Source of the DNA: Marinomonas spartinae
Lineage (GTDB): Bacteria > Pseudomonadota > Gammaproteobacteria > Pseudomonadales > Marinomonadaceae
Direction of reading: 5' to 3'
DNA: 64,000 bases
Assembly: GCF_900089775.1 (NCBI RefSeq)
Contig: NZ_FLOB01000017.1
Span: 1-64,000, forward strand
Positions within the stretch are counted from its first letter, which is position 1. Each line of letters starts with the position of its first letter. This document shows positions 45,971 through 55,114 of the stretch, one piece after another. The notes under the pieces were generated by a model. That model ran no database searches and was not told the DNA's origin. It worked only from the letters and a program-made list of their open reading frames with translations. Position numbers and translations under genes: made by a program.

Positions 45971-46960
45971 CTATAGCAGAGGATGATGAGGAGGGCTTAG
46001 GTTGTGTTTCCATATTTCAGAGCATAGGTGTTTACCTGCTACCGCGAGGGCAAAGATTGCTTGGCTTGAAATGATGGCGAGTAACATACCTTCAGGAAAC
46101 GGTAGAAAAGCTCGATAGGTGATACATAAAAAGCCAATGCACATGACATAGAGACAGCGTTGAAGGAGGCTCAATCTTGATGTAAAGAGGTCTGATGTCA
46201 TAAAAATCAATCCAAAGATAAAGCCACCCATGAGAATAAATGATAAATAGCTATTTAGTGGTAGACCGATTTCTTGATGGAAGAGCGCATAGCTTATCGC
46301 GCTGGCAATCAAACCAACGAGGATGGGGAGTATTTTTATTAATTTTAAAGACCTTAACAGTACACAAGAAAGGCATAGACCTAGCTTAGAGGTCTCTCCG
46401 ATGCTGCCTTGCCATTGTCCTAAAAAGAGTTGCTTGAGTGACAAAGAGGAATGGGGGGTAAGGTCAAAGTGGTGAGTCAGGGCGAGTTTCAATAATGGGG
46501 TCGCAGAGGAGATACCGTCAATATCTGGATGGTATTGGCTGTAATGGATCATTGGCAAGTGGATGATGAATAGAACAAGCCTTGAAGCAATAGCGCCATT
46601 TAAATAAAACAAATAGTGTTGATGTTTAATCTTCACGGTAGAAATAAGATTGCCTATCAAAAAACAGACAAAAACATCTAAGTAGGCAATATGATAGGGC
46701 ACTATACAAAGAAAAATAATGCCACTAAAAATAATGTCTCGGGTGGATTTTATGGTCAACTTAGCTGTAACTTTTTCAATATAAAAGTAATAGATCAGAT
46801 AAAACAGTCCACCTGCTAGCGCAATGGCGGCACACTTACCAACAAAAAATATGAGTACCCGATCATCCTGGCCTGTTGGTTGGTAAGTAAGCATTTGATT
46901 GATAAGACCTAAAACCATCACAGGCACAATTGCGATGATAAATTTCGTTATGATTTTCAT
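45971..46960 (-). CDS. NqrB/RnfD-like membrane protein of the iron uptake operon
   Basis: A hydrophobic protein of about 329 residues with eight to ten membrane helices. Segments such as RDIIFSGIIFLCIVPYHIAY and SYLSFILMGGFIFGLIFMTSD resemble the NqrB/RnfD family of membrane redox subunits. It is the last gene of the operon with cupredoxin, FTR1 permease and P19 genes. In the FtrABCD systems the fourth protein is a membrane polyferredoxin (FtrD); here this protein takes that place. The start is uncertain: ATG at 46960, or TTG at 46978, neither with a clear ribosome site. Confidence 0.7.
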   Translation of the reverse strand: MKIITKFIIAIVPVMVLGLINQMLTYQPTGQDDRVLIFFVGKCAAIALAGGLFYLIYYFYIEKVTAKLTIKSTRDIIFSGIIFLCIVPYHIAYLDVFVCFLIGNLISTVKIKHQHYLFYLNGAIASRLVLFIIHLPMIHYSQYHPDIDGISSATPLLKLALTHHFDLTPHSSLSLKQLFLGQWQGSIGETSKLGLCLSCVLLRSLKLIKILPILVGLIASAISYALFHQEIGLPLNSYLSFILMGGFIFGLIFMTSDLFTSRLSLLQRCLYVMCIGFLCITYRAFLPFPEGMLLAIISSQAIFALAVAGKHLCSEIWKHNLSPPHHPLL

Positions 46961-47003
46961 AGGGGAAAGAAAGCGCAACAGGTGTTGCGCTATGTATGGC
47001 CTG

Positions 47004-47546
47004 TTATGCGTGTGGGTATTTGAATTTAAAGGTTAGCTCAAACGGTTTGAACCAAGCAGGTACCCCTGTTGCTTTATCAATATGACGCAAAAACCCTTTT
47101 TCATCCGGTGCGGTATATTTCAAATGAACCACATAGGTTCCTTTGCCTGGTAATTTCACCGAATGGGCGTAATGAGGGCCATCTGCAGCGGTCATTGGAA
47201 GCATTTGGCCAAACTTCATAAAATGGGTGTCACCGACTTTCGTCACCACGTAATCCACACTCACATAAGGAATCCATGCGCCATTCGGAAAGCCCCATTT
47301 ATTGTCTTGAGTGGCATGCACGTCTGACTCTAAGTGGATAACATTTTTGCCCATTACCATGGATGTCGGGGAGGGCTGTGTCTTGATGTTCAATAAATAA
47401 GATGAGGCAATCTCCATTCCATCTTTATGAACTGGGCCTCCGACAGGGTATTCACGTGCACTGGCGTATTGGCTGATTAGGGCTGCGCTACAGCAAATAG
47501 CCGTTAAAGATAGGACTTTTTTGATATTGTTACTCGTGACTTGCAT
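47004..47546 (-). CDS. P19/Tpd-type periplasmic iron-binding protein (FtrA-like)
   Basis: A 180-residue exported protein with a signal peptide (1 to about 30, ending YASA) and a mature start REYPVGG. The P19 family segments EIASSYLLNIKTQP, HLESDVHATQDNKWGF and FMKFGQMLPMTAADGPHYA contain the conserved Met, Asp and His copper/iron ligands. P19 proteins deliver ferrous iron to the FTR1 permease. The start overlaps the FTR1 gene end by 17 bases, with AAGGA upstream. Confidence 0.92.
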   Translation of the reverse strand: MQVTSNNIKKVLSLTAICCSAALISQYASAREYPVGGPVHKDGMEIASSYLLNIKTQPSPTSMVMGKNVIHLESDVHATQDNKWGFPNGAWIPYVSVDYVVTKVGDTHFMKFGQMLPMTAADGPHYAHSVKLPGKGTYVVHLKYTAPDEKGFLRHIDKATGVPAWFKPFELTFKFKYPHA

Positions 47547-48369
47547 ATTGTTTTTCCTTATTTGCGTAATAGGTGTGTTTAAGCCGATATGTTGTGAAAG
47601 AAATCACCAATAAAACGGCACACCAAGTTACTAGTTGAATCCCCATAGGGGTTGCTGTATAGCCAATAACGGAATGGGCTAATACACCAGCCCAACTATT
47701 ACTGGATAATAAAAATGAGCTGTTCCAAATTTGCGAGCCCCACTGTGGGAGGAAGCCAATATTGGCAAGAATGCCAACCGCTTGGCTCGAGAGGCCTGCA
47801 GCGATGACGGATAAAATAATGTTGCTGGAAGAGAAAATATGACGCAGAGGGATCATAACGATGCCTCGATATAAAGTATAAGTCACCAGTATGCCTAGTA
47901 AGACACCGGACAGACCGCCAATGAGCATACTATTCTCCGTTAGACTGGAAGATAAGAAGAGACTGTACAGGAACAGCACTACTTCTGACCCTTCACGTAA
48001 CACGGCAATGGCGATAACAATGGTGATGGCGAAGCCGCCTTTACCATCGAGCAATAGGCTTTTAACATGTTGGCGGTTTTTTTCCGCCATCTCTCTGCCC
48101 TTGACAGACATCCATATCGTTTGCCAAGCCAACATCAAAGTTGCGGTCAATAAAATAACGGCGGTAAATATCTCTTGCCCATAACCAGACAGTGATGATT
48201 CGACTAAGCTGGTGAATTTAGCTAGCATGATGGCGCCAATCAGGCCAATAACGATGCCGCTTATCACTTGTGCACGAATAGCTAATCCTTTACAAGCTGC
48301 GCTGACGATCGAAATAATCAATCCCGCTTCAAGCACTTCTCTAAAGACAATTAATAAAACAGCAATCAT
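47530..48369 (-). CDS. FTR1-family iron permease
   Basis: A 279-residue inner-membrane permease with about seven helices. Both iron-coordinating RExxE motifs are present: REVLE near residue 10 (VFREVLEAGLI) and REGSE near 125 (VLREGSEVVLF). It imports iron, generally supplied as Fe(II) and oxidised on the way. It lies 12 bases after the cupredoxin gene in a Fur-controlled operon. Confidence 0.95.
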   Translation of the reverse strand: MIAVLLIVFREVLEAGLIISIVSAACKGLAIRAQVISGIVIGLIGAIMLAKFTSLVESSLSGYGQEIFTAVILLTATLMLAWQTIWMSVKGREMAEKNRQHVKSLLLDGKGGFAITIVIAIAVLREGSEVVLFLYSLFLSSSLTENSMLIGGLSGVLLGILVTYTLYRGIVMIPLRHIFSSSNIILSVIAAGLSSQAVGILANIGFLPQWGSQIWNSSFLLSSNSWAGVLAHSVIGYTATPMGIQLVTWCAVLLVISFTTYRLKHTYYANKEKQYASHE

Positions 48370-48381
48370 AGCGAAGAATCC

Positions 48382-48714
48382 TTATGGTTTTTTAACGATT
48401 ACCGTGCCGGTCACGTGGTCGCTATAGTCGTTGAAGAAGGTATATTTCCCTGCTTTCAATGGACCCGTAAAAACCGAAATATCGCCATTTGGCACTGCGA
48501 TCTTTTCGAACTTCATGTCATAGCTTTCTAATTCTGCAACCTGTTGTGTTTTATTAACGAGTTTTATTTGAATACGTTTATTAGCTGGGACAGTAAGCTG
48601 TTTAGGAGAAAAGCCTGTTGGAGTCAGTGTCAGCTGAAGTACCAAACGTTCCGCATAAGCAGGAAGACAAGCACTTGAAAACAGTATGGCTAAAAGCAAA
48701 TTACGTAATGGCAT
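48382..48714 (-). CDS. periplasmic cupredoxin-domain protein (FtrB-like)
   Basis: A 110-residue exported protein with a signal peptide (MPLRNLLLAILFSSACLPAYA) and a cupredoxin fold. The expected copper-ligand region near the C-terminus reads AGKYTFFNDYSDHVTGTVIV, with one histidine and no cysteine, as in EfeO/FtrB cupredoxins. It is thought to oxidise Fe(II) for the permease. It is the first gene of the operon. The start at 48714 makes the signal peptide N-terminal, whereas the frame runs on upstream through the Fur box. Confidence 0.88.
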   Translation of the reverse strand: MPLRNLLLAILFSSACLPAYAERLVLQLTLTPTGFSPKQLTVPANKRIQIKLVNKTQQVAELESYDMKFEKIAVPNGDISVFTGPLKAGKYTFFNDYSDHVTGTVIVKKP

Positions 48715-48765
48715 GGGGCGTTTCTCTTTAGACGGAAAGTAAAAAATAAAAGCGCAATAAATATT

Positions 48766-48784
48766 GATAATTGTTATCATTATC
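48766..48784. promoter_or_regulatory. Fur box upstream of the iron uptake operon
   Basis: GATAATTGTTATCATTATC agrees at 16 of 19 positions with the classical Fur consensus. It is 52 bases upstream of the cupredoxin start codon, so the four-gene operon is probably repressed by iron-loaded Fur. Confidence 0.88.
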
Positions 48785-49022
48785 ATCTTTTTGTTTTTAT
48801 TCTTATCCTGTCGAAGCTCTATGTCAATTTATTAAAGATAGCTTCCTGCTTTTATTAGTAATATTTACACCAGAGGCTTATAGGTCAAAAAATATGCAGT
48901 AAGGATGGCTGTTGCTCTGTAGTTAAAGCATTTGTGCAAAGAGTAGGGAGGAAAGAAGTGAGTAAGTGGTTGGATCACCTCTCGATAAAAGGGGTGATCC
49001 AAGAGAGTCAAGAAAACAACCG

Positions 49023-51011
49023 CTATGCTCTAGCTAATGTAAAACGTTCCATCGTTTGTTTCATGGCCGCGCTTTGACTACTGAGCTCTTCTGCAGCAGC
49101 AGCACCTTCCACTGAGCCTGATGCATTTAACTCCACCACATCGCCAATAGACGTCATCGATTGAGTTACTTCATTCACTGCAAGGGCTTGTTCCTCACTT
49201 GCGGTTGCGATTTTAGCCACGATAGATGAGGTCTCAGTAATGCCATCAAACACGGCTTGTAAGGACTTGTCCGTGTTTTCAGCGATAGTCACGCCATTTT
49301 CTGTTTTGCTGGATGATAATTGTATTAACTTGGCGGTTTCAGCGGCAGCGCTGGTACTTCTAGAAGCTAAGCCTCGAACCTCATCCGCCACAACAGCAAA
49401 GCCTCGTCCTTGCTCGCCAGCCCTCGCGGCTTCAATGGCAGCATTTAGGGCCAGCAAGTTCGTTTGTTCTGCTATTTCATCAATCGTTTTAATAAAGCCC
49501 GCAATGCTTTCTCCTGCTTCATTAATTTCTTTCATTGCCATGACCATCTCTTTCATATGAGATTGCCCTTGTGTTACGGCTTGCTGAGCTTGCCCTGCCA
49601 GTAAATTGGCTTTTTTCGCATACTCTGCATTCTCACTGGTTTGTACCGAGAGTTGTTCCAAAGCAGCCGAAATGGTTTGTAGGTTATCTTTTTGCTGATT
49701 GGCACCTTCAGCAAGAGAATGACTAAAGGTAGAAACTTGTGAACTGCCTGCTGCGATTTGATCTCCAGCGTTTTGGATTTCCATCAGGATGGTATTGAGA
49801 TTTTTCACCATACCTTGTAATGCTTTTCCGAGACTGTCTTTGTCTGAGGCTAACATGACATTAGCCGATAAGTCTCCGTCAGCAATTTTTTGTGCCAAGA
49901 CCGCTTTTTCTTTCAGACTTTCTACCATGTTACGGATGGCCGCATATAAGCTCGCTTCTTTCTCATTGTTATTTTGTAACTCTAATTCTAAGTCTCCTTC
50001 AGCGACACTTCTAACAACTCGTGTGACGAGGGCAGGGTCACCACCTAACTGATTTGTGGTTGCTCGAGTAATAAAAAAGGCGACCGTGATACCTAATATA
50101 ATCGCCACGGCGACGATGGCCTCGATAAAATAGACCGCCAATGTATTGCTTTCTACTAAATTTGGACCAAGTTGATCTTGGGTGTTTTTGATGGACAAGT
50201 TAAGCTCTTGTGTGGCTTTAGTGACAATAGAGCCGACTGGATTTAGCTTGTCGCTAATGATGGTATTACGATCAGAAATGACTGCCACCACACGGTTAAA
50301 GGTATCTTTATAGAATGCGATATCTTGAATTATTTTATTGAGTTGTGTTTTATCGCTTGGATTTTTTAGTTCTTTATTAAGAGAAGTTAATTGAGTAATA
50401 AGGTCTTTAAATTCGCTATTGACTTTGTCGGCAGAGCTTTGATCGTTGGATTCTAAAAACTTCACCACATATAAACGTGCGAGTAGTAAACTTCTTATTG
50501 ATAACGCGATATTATAAGCGGCTTGAGTGTCGCCTTCATTTTTTACAGACAAGAGTAAACCTGTTAAGTTTTTTTCAATCTCGGGGCCTTTAATATTTAA
50601 TGTGTTTTCAACAAGCTCGGTTCTTTGTTTTTTTAAGGTAACAACGTTATCAAATCCACTGATATAACCGTCTAGAGAGGCCTTCAAGTCTCGGATCATT
50701 TTTAGATCTTGAGGTGTGGTTACGTCGGAAGTAGCCTCGTCTATGAATTGTTGGGTGCGTTTAAAGTAGTCATCAAATGCTTCTTTATCTTGAGGATTAC
50801 CTGTTAAAATAAAGTCCTTTTCCTTGGTTCGAGTCATCAGCATATTTGCCTGAATTTCGCCTACCGCGTTAGAAGCTCTTGCTAGAGAGCGGTATTCATT
50901 AAAGCCAATTGATGCGTTATTTAAAGCAAAATAGGCGGTACCACCGACCAATGCCAATAATGCAATGACAGTCGAAAATCCTAGATAGAGTTTTTGCGAG
51001 AAGCTAAGCAT
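49023..51011 (-). CDS. methyl-accepting chemotaxis protein
   Basis: A 662-residue chemoreceptor. Membrane helix 1 spans about 6-28. A long periplasmic, all-helical sensing domain (about 30-290) is of the size of helical bimodular domains. Membrane helix 2 (about 294-317) leads into HAMP and the signalling domain, with the conserved hairpin tip [20 protein letters not shown]. The start is the ATG at 51011 with AAGG 7 bases upstream; an ATG 6 bases earlier is too close to that site. There is no CheB/CheR-binding pentapeptide at the C-terminus. The ligand is unknown. A GGATCACC/GGTGATCC hairpin lies 20-50 bases downstream. Confidence 0.94.
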   Translation of the reverse strand: MLSFSQKLYLGFSTVIALLALVGGTAYFALNNASIGFNEYRSLARASNAVGEIQANMLMTRTKEKDFILTGNPQDKEAFDDYFKRTQQFIDEATSDVTTPQDLKMIRDLKASLDGYISGFDNVVTLKKQRTELVENTLNIKGPEIEKNLTGLLLSVKNEGDTQAAYNIALSIRSLLLARLYVVKFLESNDQSSADKVNSEFKDLITQLTSLNKELKNPSDKTQLNKIIQDIAFYKDTFNRVVAVISDRNTIISDKLNPVGSIVTKATQELNLSIKNTQDQLGPNLVESNTLAVYFIEAIVAVAIILGITVAFFITRATTNQLGGDPALVTRVVRSVAEGDLELELQNNNEKEASLYAAIRNMVESLKEKAVLAQKIADGDLSANVMLASDKDSLGKALQGMVKNLNTILMEIQNAGDQIAAGSSQVSTFSHSLAEGANQQKDNLQTISAALEQLSVQTSENAEYAKKANLLAGQAQQAVTQGQSHMKEMVMAMKEINEAGESIAGFIKTIDEIAEQTNLLALNAAIEAARAGEQGRGFAVVADEVRGLASRSTSAAAETAKLIQLSSSKTENGVTIAENTDKSLQAVFDGITETSSIVAKIATASEEQALAVNEVTQSMTSIGDVVELNASGSVEGAAAAEELSSQSAAMKQTMERFTLARA

Positions 51012-51196
51012 GTCCATACCTTAATATTAAGTGTTATGAAATGTTTATCTTCGCTTAAAAAAATAGACTTGCTAGAATTAATAGGAAATAAATTGTTTTT
51101 ATTTGTCATGTTATTGTAATTTAGTGATGTTTTCTTTAATTTGTTAGTAGTAGTGTTCTGATTTAATGAGTTTTTGTATTGTTATGTATAGAAAAG

Positions 51197-51228
51197 AAAA
51201 AAACACCAGGCTTGGCTGGTGTTTTTTT
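51197..51228 (-). terminator. terminator after pgi
   Basis: ACACCAG/CTGGTGT stem with flanking A- and T-runs, about 30 bases after the pgi stop. It can end transcripts in both directions. Confidence 0.85.
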
Positions 51229-51260
51229 AAAAGTTAAAGGGACTTAATGCTTCTAGAAAA

Positions 51261-52907
51261 TTAAGCTTGAGCTTTTTTAAAGGCATCGATCAGAGCTTGA
51301 GTTGACGTATCCAATACACTGTTGTCACTGTCACTAACTAGGCGATTGTAGATGTCTGTCCCCAGTACTTTACCCAGTTCAACGCCCCATTGATCGAATG
51401 AGTTAATGCCCCAGACAGTCCCTTGCACAAATGTGCGGTGTTCGTATAGGGCGATTAAGGCGCCCACGGTAGCGGGCGTCATTTTATTGGTCAGTAGGGT
51501 GTTGCTAGGGCGGTTACCTGGTATGACTTTGTGAGGCGCAACGACATCTACTTGCTCTGGGGTTGCCCCTGTGTCACGCAGCTCTTGCTTGGCTTGCTCA
51601 AGGCTCTTACCGACCATCAATGCTTGTGATTGACTTAAGCAGTTAGCAAACAGGTGCGCGTGGTGTTCACCAATGGGGTTGTGGCTGGTCAATGGCGCGA
51701 TAAAGTCCACAGGTACAAGGCGTGTACCTTGATGCAGTAGCTGGTGGTAAGCGTGCTGGCCGTTTGTTCCTGCGCCACCCCAAATGATGGGGCCTGTGTC
51801 GTTTGTTACGCCATCGCCATTCAATAGGGTCGATTTACCGTTACTTTCCATATCAAGCTGTTGGATATGGGCCGGCATGGCACGTAGGTAATGATCGTAA
51901 GGAATCAAAGCGTGAGTTTGGGCGTTGTGGAAATTGATGTACCACACGCCAAGTGCACCCATTATTACAGGGAGGTTTTTCTCAAACGGTGCTGTACGAA
52001 AATGCTCGTCCATTTGATGAGCGCCATCCAGCAACTCGTAGAAGTTGTCCATGCCAACGGCAATGGCAATGGGCAAACCAATTGCTGACCAGAGTGAGTA
52101 ACGACCACCCACCCAGTCCCACATTGGGAAGATGTTTTCTTCGGCCATACCGAAATCAACGGCTTTTTTTACATTGGAACTGACCGCAGCAAAGTGCTTA
52201 CTGACGTTATCTTGTGAGCCGCCATTGCCAAGAAACCAATCGCGCGCTGCGTTGGCGTTAGACAAGGTTTCTAAGGTACCGAAGGTTTTTGATGAAATGA
52301 CAAAAACCGTCGTCTCAGGATTAAGCCGCTTTAGTTTGCCACTGATGTCTGAGCCATCGATGTTGGCAACGAAGTGAACTGTAATGTCGTCTTTTTTGTA
52401 GGGGGTTAACGCTTCAGTTACGACTTTTGGACCAAGGTATGAGCCGCCGATACCGATTGATACGACATCTGTAATACGCTTGCCTGTATAGCCTTTCCAT
52501 TCGCCACTGTGTAATTGCTTAACAAAGGTTTCCATTTGCTTAAGGGTCGCGCGAACCTCGGCGAGTACATCGACACCATCGACTATGAGGCTCTTTTGTG
52601 CCTGACTGGCACGAAGAGCGACGTGTAAAACCGAACGATCTTCAGTGCTGTTGAGGTGCTCGCCGCTGAACATTTTTTGGATGGCGTTTTCTAGGCCAGC
52701 CTCTTTTACTAAGTCTATGAGTAGCGATAATGTCTTATCGCTAGCACGATTTTTGGCATAATCCAATGTCCAACCAGCCGCGTCAGTCGTGTACTTTATG
52801 GCTCGTTGTGGGTCGTTGGCAAACAGGGATGCTATATTAACAGAAGCCATTTCTTTCTGGTGTTCTGTTAATGCTTTCCAAGCGGTAAATTCTGTGGGTG
52901 AACGCAT
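51261..52907 (-). CDS. pgi: glucose-6-phosphate isomerase
   Basis: Interconverts glucose 6-phosphate and fructose 6-phosphate. It is 548 residues, nearly the same as E. coli Pgi. The signatures [22 protein letters not shown] (catalytic-site segment) and [12 protein letters not shown] near the C-terminus are present. The start was set at the ATG at 52907 with GGGAG upstream; the frame extends 7 codons more. It is the last gene of the pcnB-folK-panB-panC-pgi string. Confidence 0.97.
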   Translation of the reverse strand: MRSPTEFTAWKALTEHQKEMASVNIASLFANDPQRAIKYTTDAAGWTLDYAKNRASDKTLSLLIDLVKEAGLENAIQKMFSGEHLNSTEDRSVLHVALRASQAQKSLIVDGVDVLAEVRATLKQMETFVKQLHSGEWKGYTGKRITDVVSIGIGGSYLGPKVVTEALTPYKKDDITVHFVANIDGSDISGKLKRLNPETTVFVISSKTFGTLETLSNANAARDWFLGNGGSQDNVSKHFAAVSSNVKKAVDFGMAEENIFPMWDWVGGRYSLWSAIGLPIAIAVGMDNFYELLDGAHQMDEHFRTAPFEKNLPVIMGALGVWYINFHNAQTHALIPYDHYLRAMPAHIQQLDMESNGKSTLLNGDGVTNDTGPIIWGGAGTNGQHAYHQLLHQGTRLVPVDFIAPLTSHNPIGEHHAHLFANCLSQSQALMVGKSLEQAKQELRDTGATPEQVDVVAPHKVIPGNRPSNTLLTNKMTPATVGALIALYEHRTFVQGTVWGINSFDQWGVELGKVLGTDIYNRLVSDSDNSVLDTSTQALIDAFKKAQA

Positions 52908-52934
52908 TACAATCTCCCTTGGTCTCAAAGTGAA

Positions 52935-53786
52935 TTAGGCCAGTTCTACACGCAAGTTATCAATCAGGCGTGCTTTGCCTAGGTATGCCGCAGTCAAAAT
53001 GACTAGGCGCTTCTCTTCTTCTGACGGTGTTTGTAAAGTATCTTGTGCGCAGATTTCAAAATAATCACGACGGAAACCAGCTGCTTCAAGCTTCTGTTGA
53101 GCTTGTTCGCAGATGTCCTCGCGACTCGCACGGTTTGCTATTAGCGCATCTTTTGCCCACAACAGGGTTTGATAAATTGTGGGGGCAATGCGTCTTTCTT
53201 CTTCTGTGAGGTAGCCGTTACGCGAACTCATGGCAAGGCCATCTTCATTGCGCGCGGTATCGACGCCAATAATGCGCACGTTAGAGCTTAGGTCGCGCAC
53301 CATGTCCTCAATGACTTTTAATTGTTGAAAGTCTTTGTTACCAAATATGGCACAGTCTGGCTGAACAATATTAAATAATTTCGTTACGACGGTGGAAACA
53401 CCAATAAAATGTCCTGGGCGGGATGCACCACAAAGAATATCGGAAATGCCGACGACTTCAATTTGAGTTTGGCTGCGTTTGCCATCTGGGTACATCTCTA
53501 ATGCATCTGGGGCAAACAGATAATGACAGCCATTGGCTTCAAGAACGCGTTTGTCTTCTTCTAAGGTCTTTGGGTAGCGTTCTAAATCGCTTTGATCCGA
53601 AAACTGCATAGGATTAACAAAGATGGAAGAGACAATGATGTCCCCTTCTTCTTTTGCCTTGCGAATCAGTGACATGTGACCGTCATGCAGGTTGCCCATG
53701 GTTGGGACAAACGCGATACTTTTGTCTTTCAGGCGTTCTATTTTGAGTGCAGCGCGAAGCTCGGCAACCGTATGGAATGTTTTCAT
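52935..53786 (-). CDS. panC: pantothenate synthetase
   Basis: Joins pantoate and beta-alanine with ATP to form pantothenate. The 283-residue length and the nucleotidylyl-transferase motif MGNLHDGHMSLI and FVNPMQF are as expected. It overlaps panB by 4 bases, so translation is coupled. Confidence 0.97.
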   Translation of the reverse strand: MKTFHTVAELRAALKIERLKDKSIAFVPTMGNLHDGHMSLIRKAKEEGDIIVSSIFVNPMQFSDQSDLERYPKTLEEDKRVLEANGCHYLFAPDALEMYPDGKRSQTQIEVVGISDILCGASRPGHFIGVSTVVTKLFNIVQPDCAIFGNKDFQQLKVIEDMVRDLSSNVRIIGVDTARNEDGLAMSSRNGYLTEEERRIAPTIYQTLLWAKDALIANRASREDICEQAQQKLEAAGFRRDYFEICAQDTLQTPSEEEKRLVILTAAYLGKARLIDNLRVELA

Positions 53787-54610
53787 GATTTAAATCCGTG
53801 CTCAGGTCCTGGAAAAGTAACGTCTTTGACTTCTTGTACGAAGGCTTCAAAGGCTTGTGTCACATTGCGACCGTTGATTAAAAAGTTTTTTACGAATTTT
53901 GGTGTATGGCCTAAATTGACGCCAAGCATATCGTGCATGACTAAGACTTGGCCATCAGTATGGTGTCCAGCGCCAATGCCAATAGTAGGCACTGGGACGG
54001 TTTCAGTTAGCGCTTTGCCTAGCTCAGTTGGAATACATTCATAAACAAATAGGTCGGCTCCCGCTTCCACTAAAGCCAAAGAATCGGCTAACAAAAGGTC
54101 TGCGGCTTCTTGGCCTTTGCCTTGCACTCGGTAACCACCAAACTTATGTACAGACTGAGGGGTGAGGCCTAAATGTGCGCAGACAGGAATGCCCCGTTGG
54201 CTCAACAGTTGTATGGTTTCTGCTAACCAGCTGCCGCCTTCTAGTTTGACCATATGCGCGCCCGCTTGCATCAGCTTGGCGGCGTTATCCAAGGCTTGTT
54301 TAGGGTCGCTGTAACTCATAAAAGGCATGTCGGTGATAATGAGCGCATTAGTGTTACCGCGCTTAACTGCTGCTGTGTGATAGCACATGTCTTCGATGGT
54401 GACGGGTAAGGTGCTATCTTGACCTTGTACAACCATGCCAAGGGAATCCCCTATCAAAATGGTTTCCACGCCAGCAGCGTTCATCACATTGGTAAATGAG
54501 GCGTCATAGCATGTTAGGCAGGTGATTTTCTCTTTATCCGCTTTCATTTTTTTAAGCGTCGATAAGGTGACAGGCTTAGTAAGCTTTTTTTGAGAGTTAT
54601 CTGAGTACAT
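53783..54610 (-). CDS. panB: 3-methyl-2-oxobutanoate hydroxymethyltransferase
   Basis: The first committed step of pantothenate synthesis, forming ketopantoate from 2-oxoisovalerate and methylene-tetrahydrofolate. The 275 residues include GDSLGMVVQGQDSTLPV (magnesium and substrate site), AHMVKLEGG and GHTPKFVKNF. It sits 3 bases after folK. Confidence 0.97.
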   Translation of the reverse strand: MYSDNSQKKLTKPVTLSTLKKMKADKEKITCLTCYDASFTNVMNAAGVETILIGDSLGMVVQGQDSTLPVTIEDMCYHTAAVKRGNTNALIITDMPFMSYSDPKQALDNAAKLMQAGAHMVKLEGGSWLAETIQLLSQRGIPVCAHLGLTPQSVHKFGGYRVQGKGQEAADLLLADSLALVEAGADLFVYECIPTELGKALTETVPVPTIGIGAGHHTDGQVLVMHDMLGVNLGHTPKFVKNFLINGRNVTQAFEAFVQEVKDVTFPGPEHGFKS

Positions 54611-54613
54611 AGT

Positions 54614-55102
54614 CTATTCTTCTTCATCAATAGACACCAGGTCGCTGGTATCAAGTTGGTGTACATGCTCCTTAACGCTGTGTCCGTTAGCAAGGCGCAA
54701 TTCTGGGGCAAGATCCATCAGAGGACGGATGACAAACCCTCTTTCTAGCATATAAGGGTGGGGAACCGTAAGGCGAGGGAGTTGAATATGTTCGTCGCCA
54801 AATAGCAGTAAATCAAGATCTAGTGTTCTCGGACCCCAGTGGCGTTCTCGAATTCTATGGTGTGCCTGTTCTATGCTTTGTAATACATCTAACAGGGCAA
54901 TAGGTGAGAGGGCGGTATGAAAAGAGGCAACAGCATTTACATAATCGGGTTGATCTTGTGGTCCAACAGGTTTGCTGGAGTATAGTGATGAGACCCGCAG
55001 TTGTTGCAACTCAGAATGTGCTTTTAAATCCGATATGGCACTTTTTATTTGCGCCACAGGGTTTTCAAGATTGCTACCCAGTCCTATATAAGCAAGTGTC
55101 AC
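54614..55102 (-). CDS. folK: 2-amino-4-hydroxy-6-hydroxymethyldihydropteridine pyrophosphokinase
   Basis: Transfers pyrophosphate from ATP to the pterin in folate synthesis. The 162-residue HPPK fold shows AYIGLGSNLE, SSLYSSKPVG and the signature RHWGPRTLDLDLLLFGD. The start codon is GTG. It is the second gene of the pcnB string, 12 bases after pcnB. Confidence 0.95.
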   Translation of the reverse strand: MTLAYIGLGSNLENPVAQIKSAISDLKAHSELQQLRVSSLYSSKPVGPQDQPDYVNAVASFHTALSPIALLDVLQSIEQAHHRIRERHWGPRTLDLDLLLFGDEHIQLPRLTVPHPYMLERGFVIRPLMDLAPELRLANGHSVKEHVHQLDTSDLVSIDEEE

Positions 55103-55114
55103 AAAGGCTACCTC

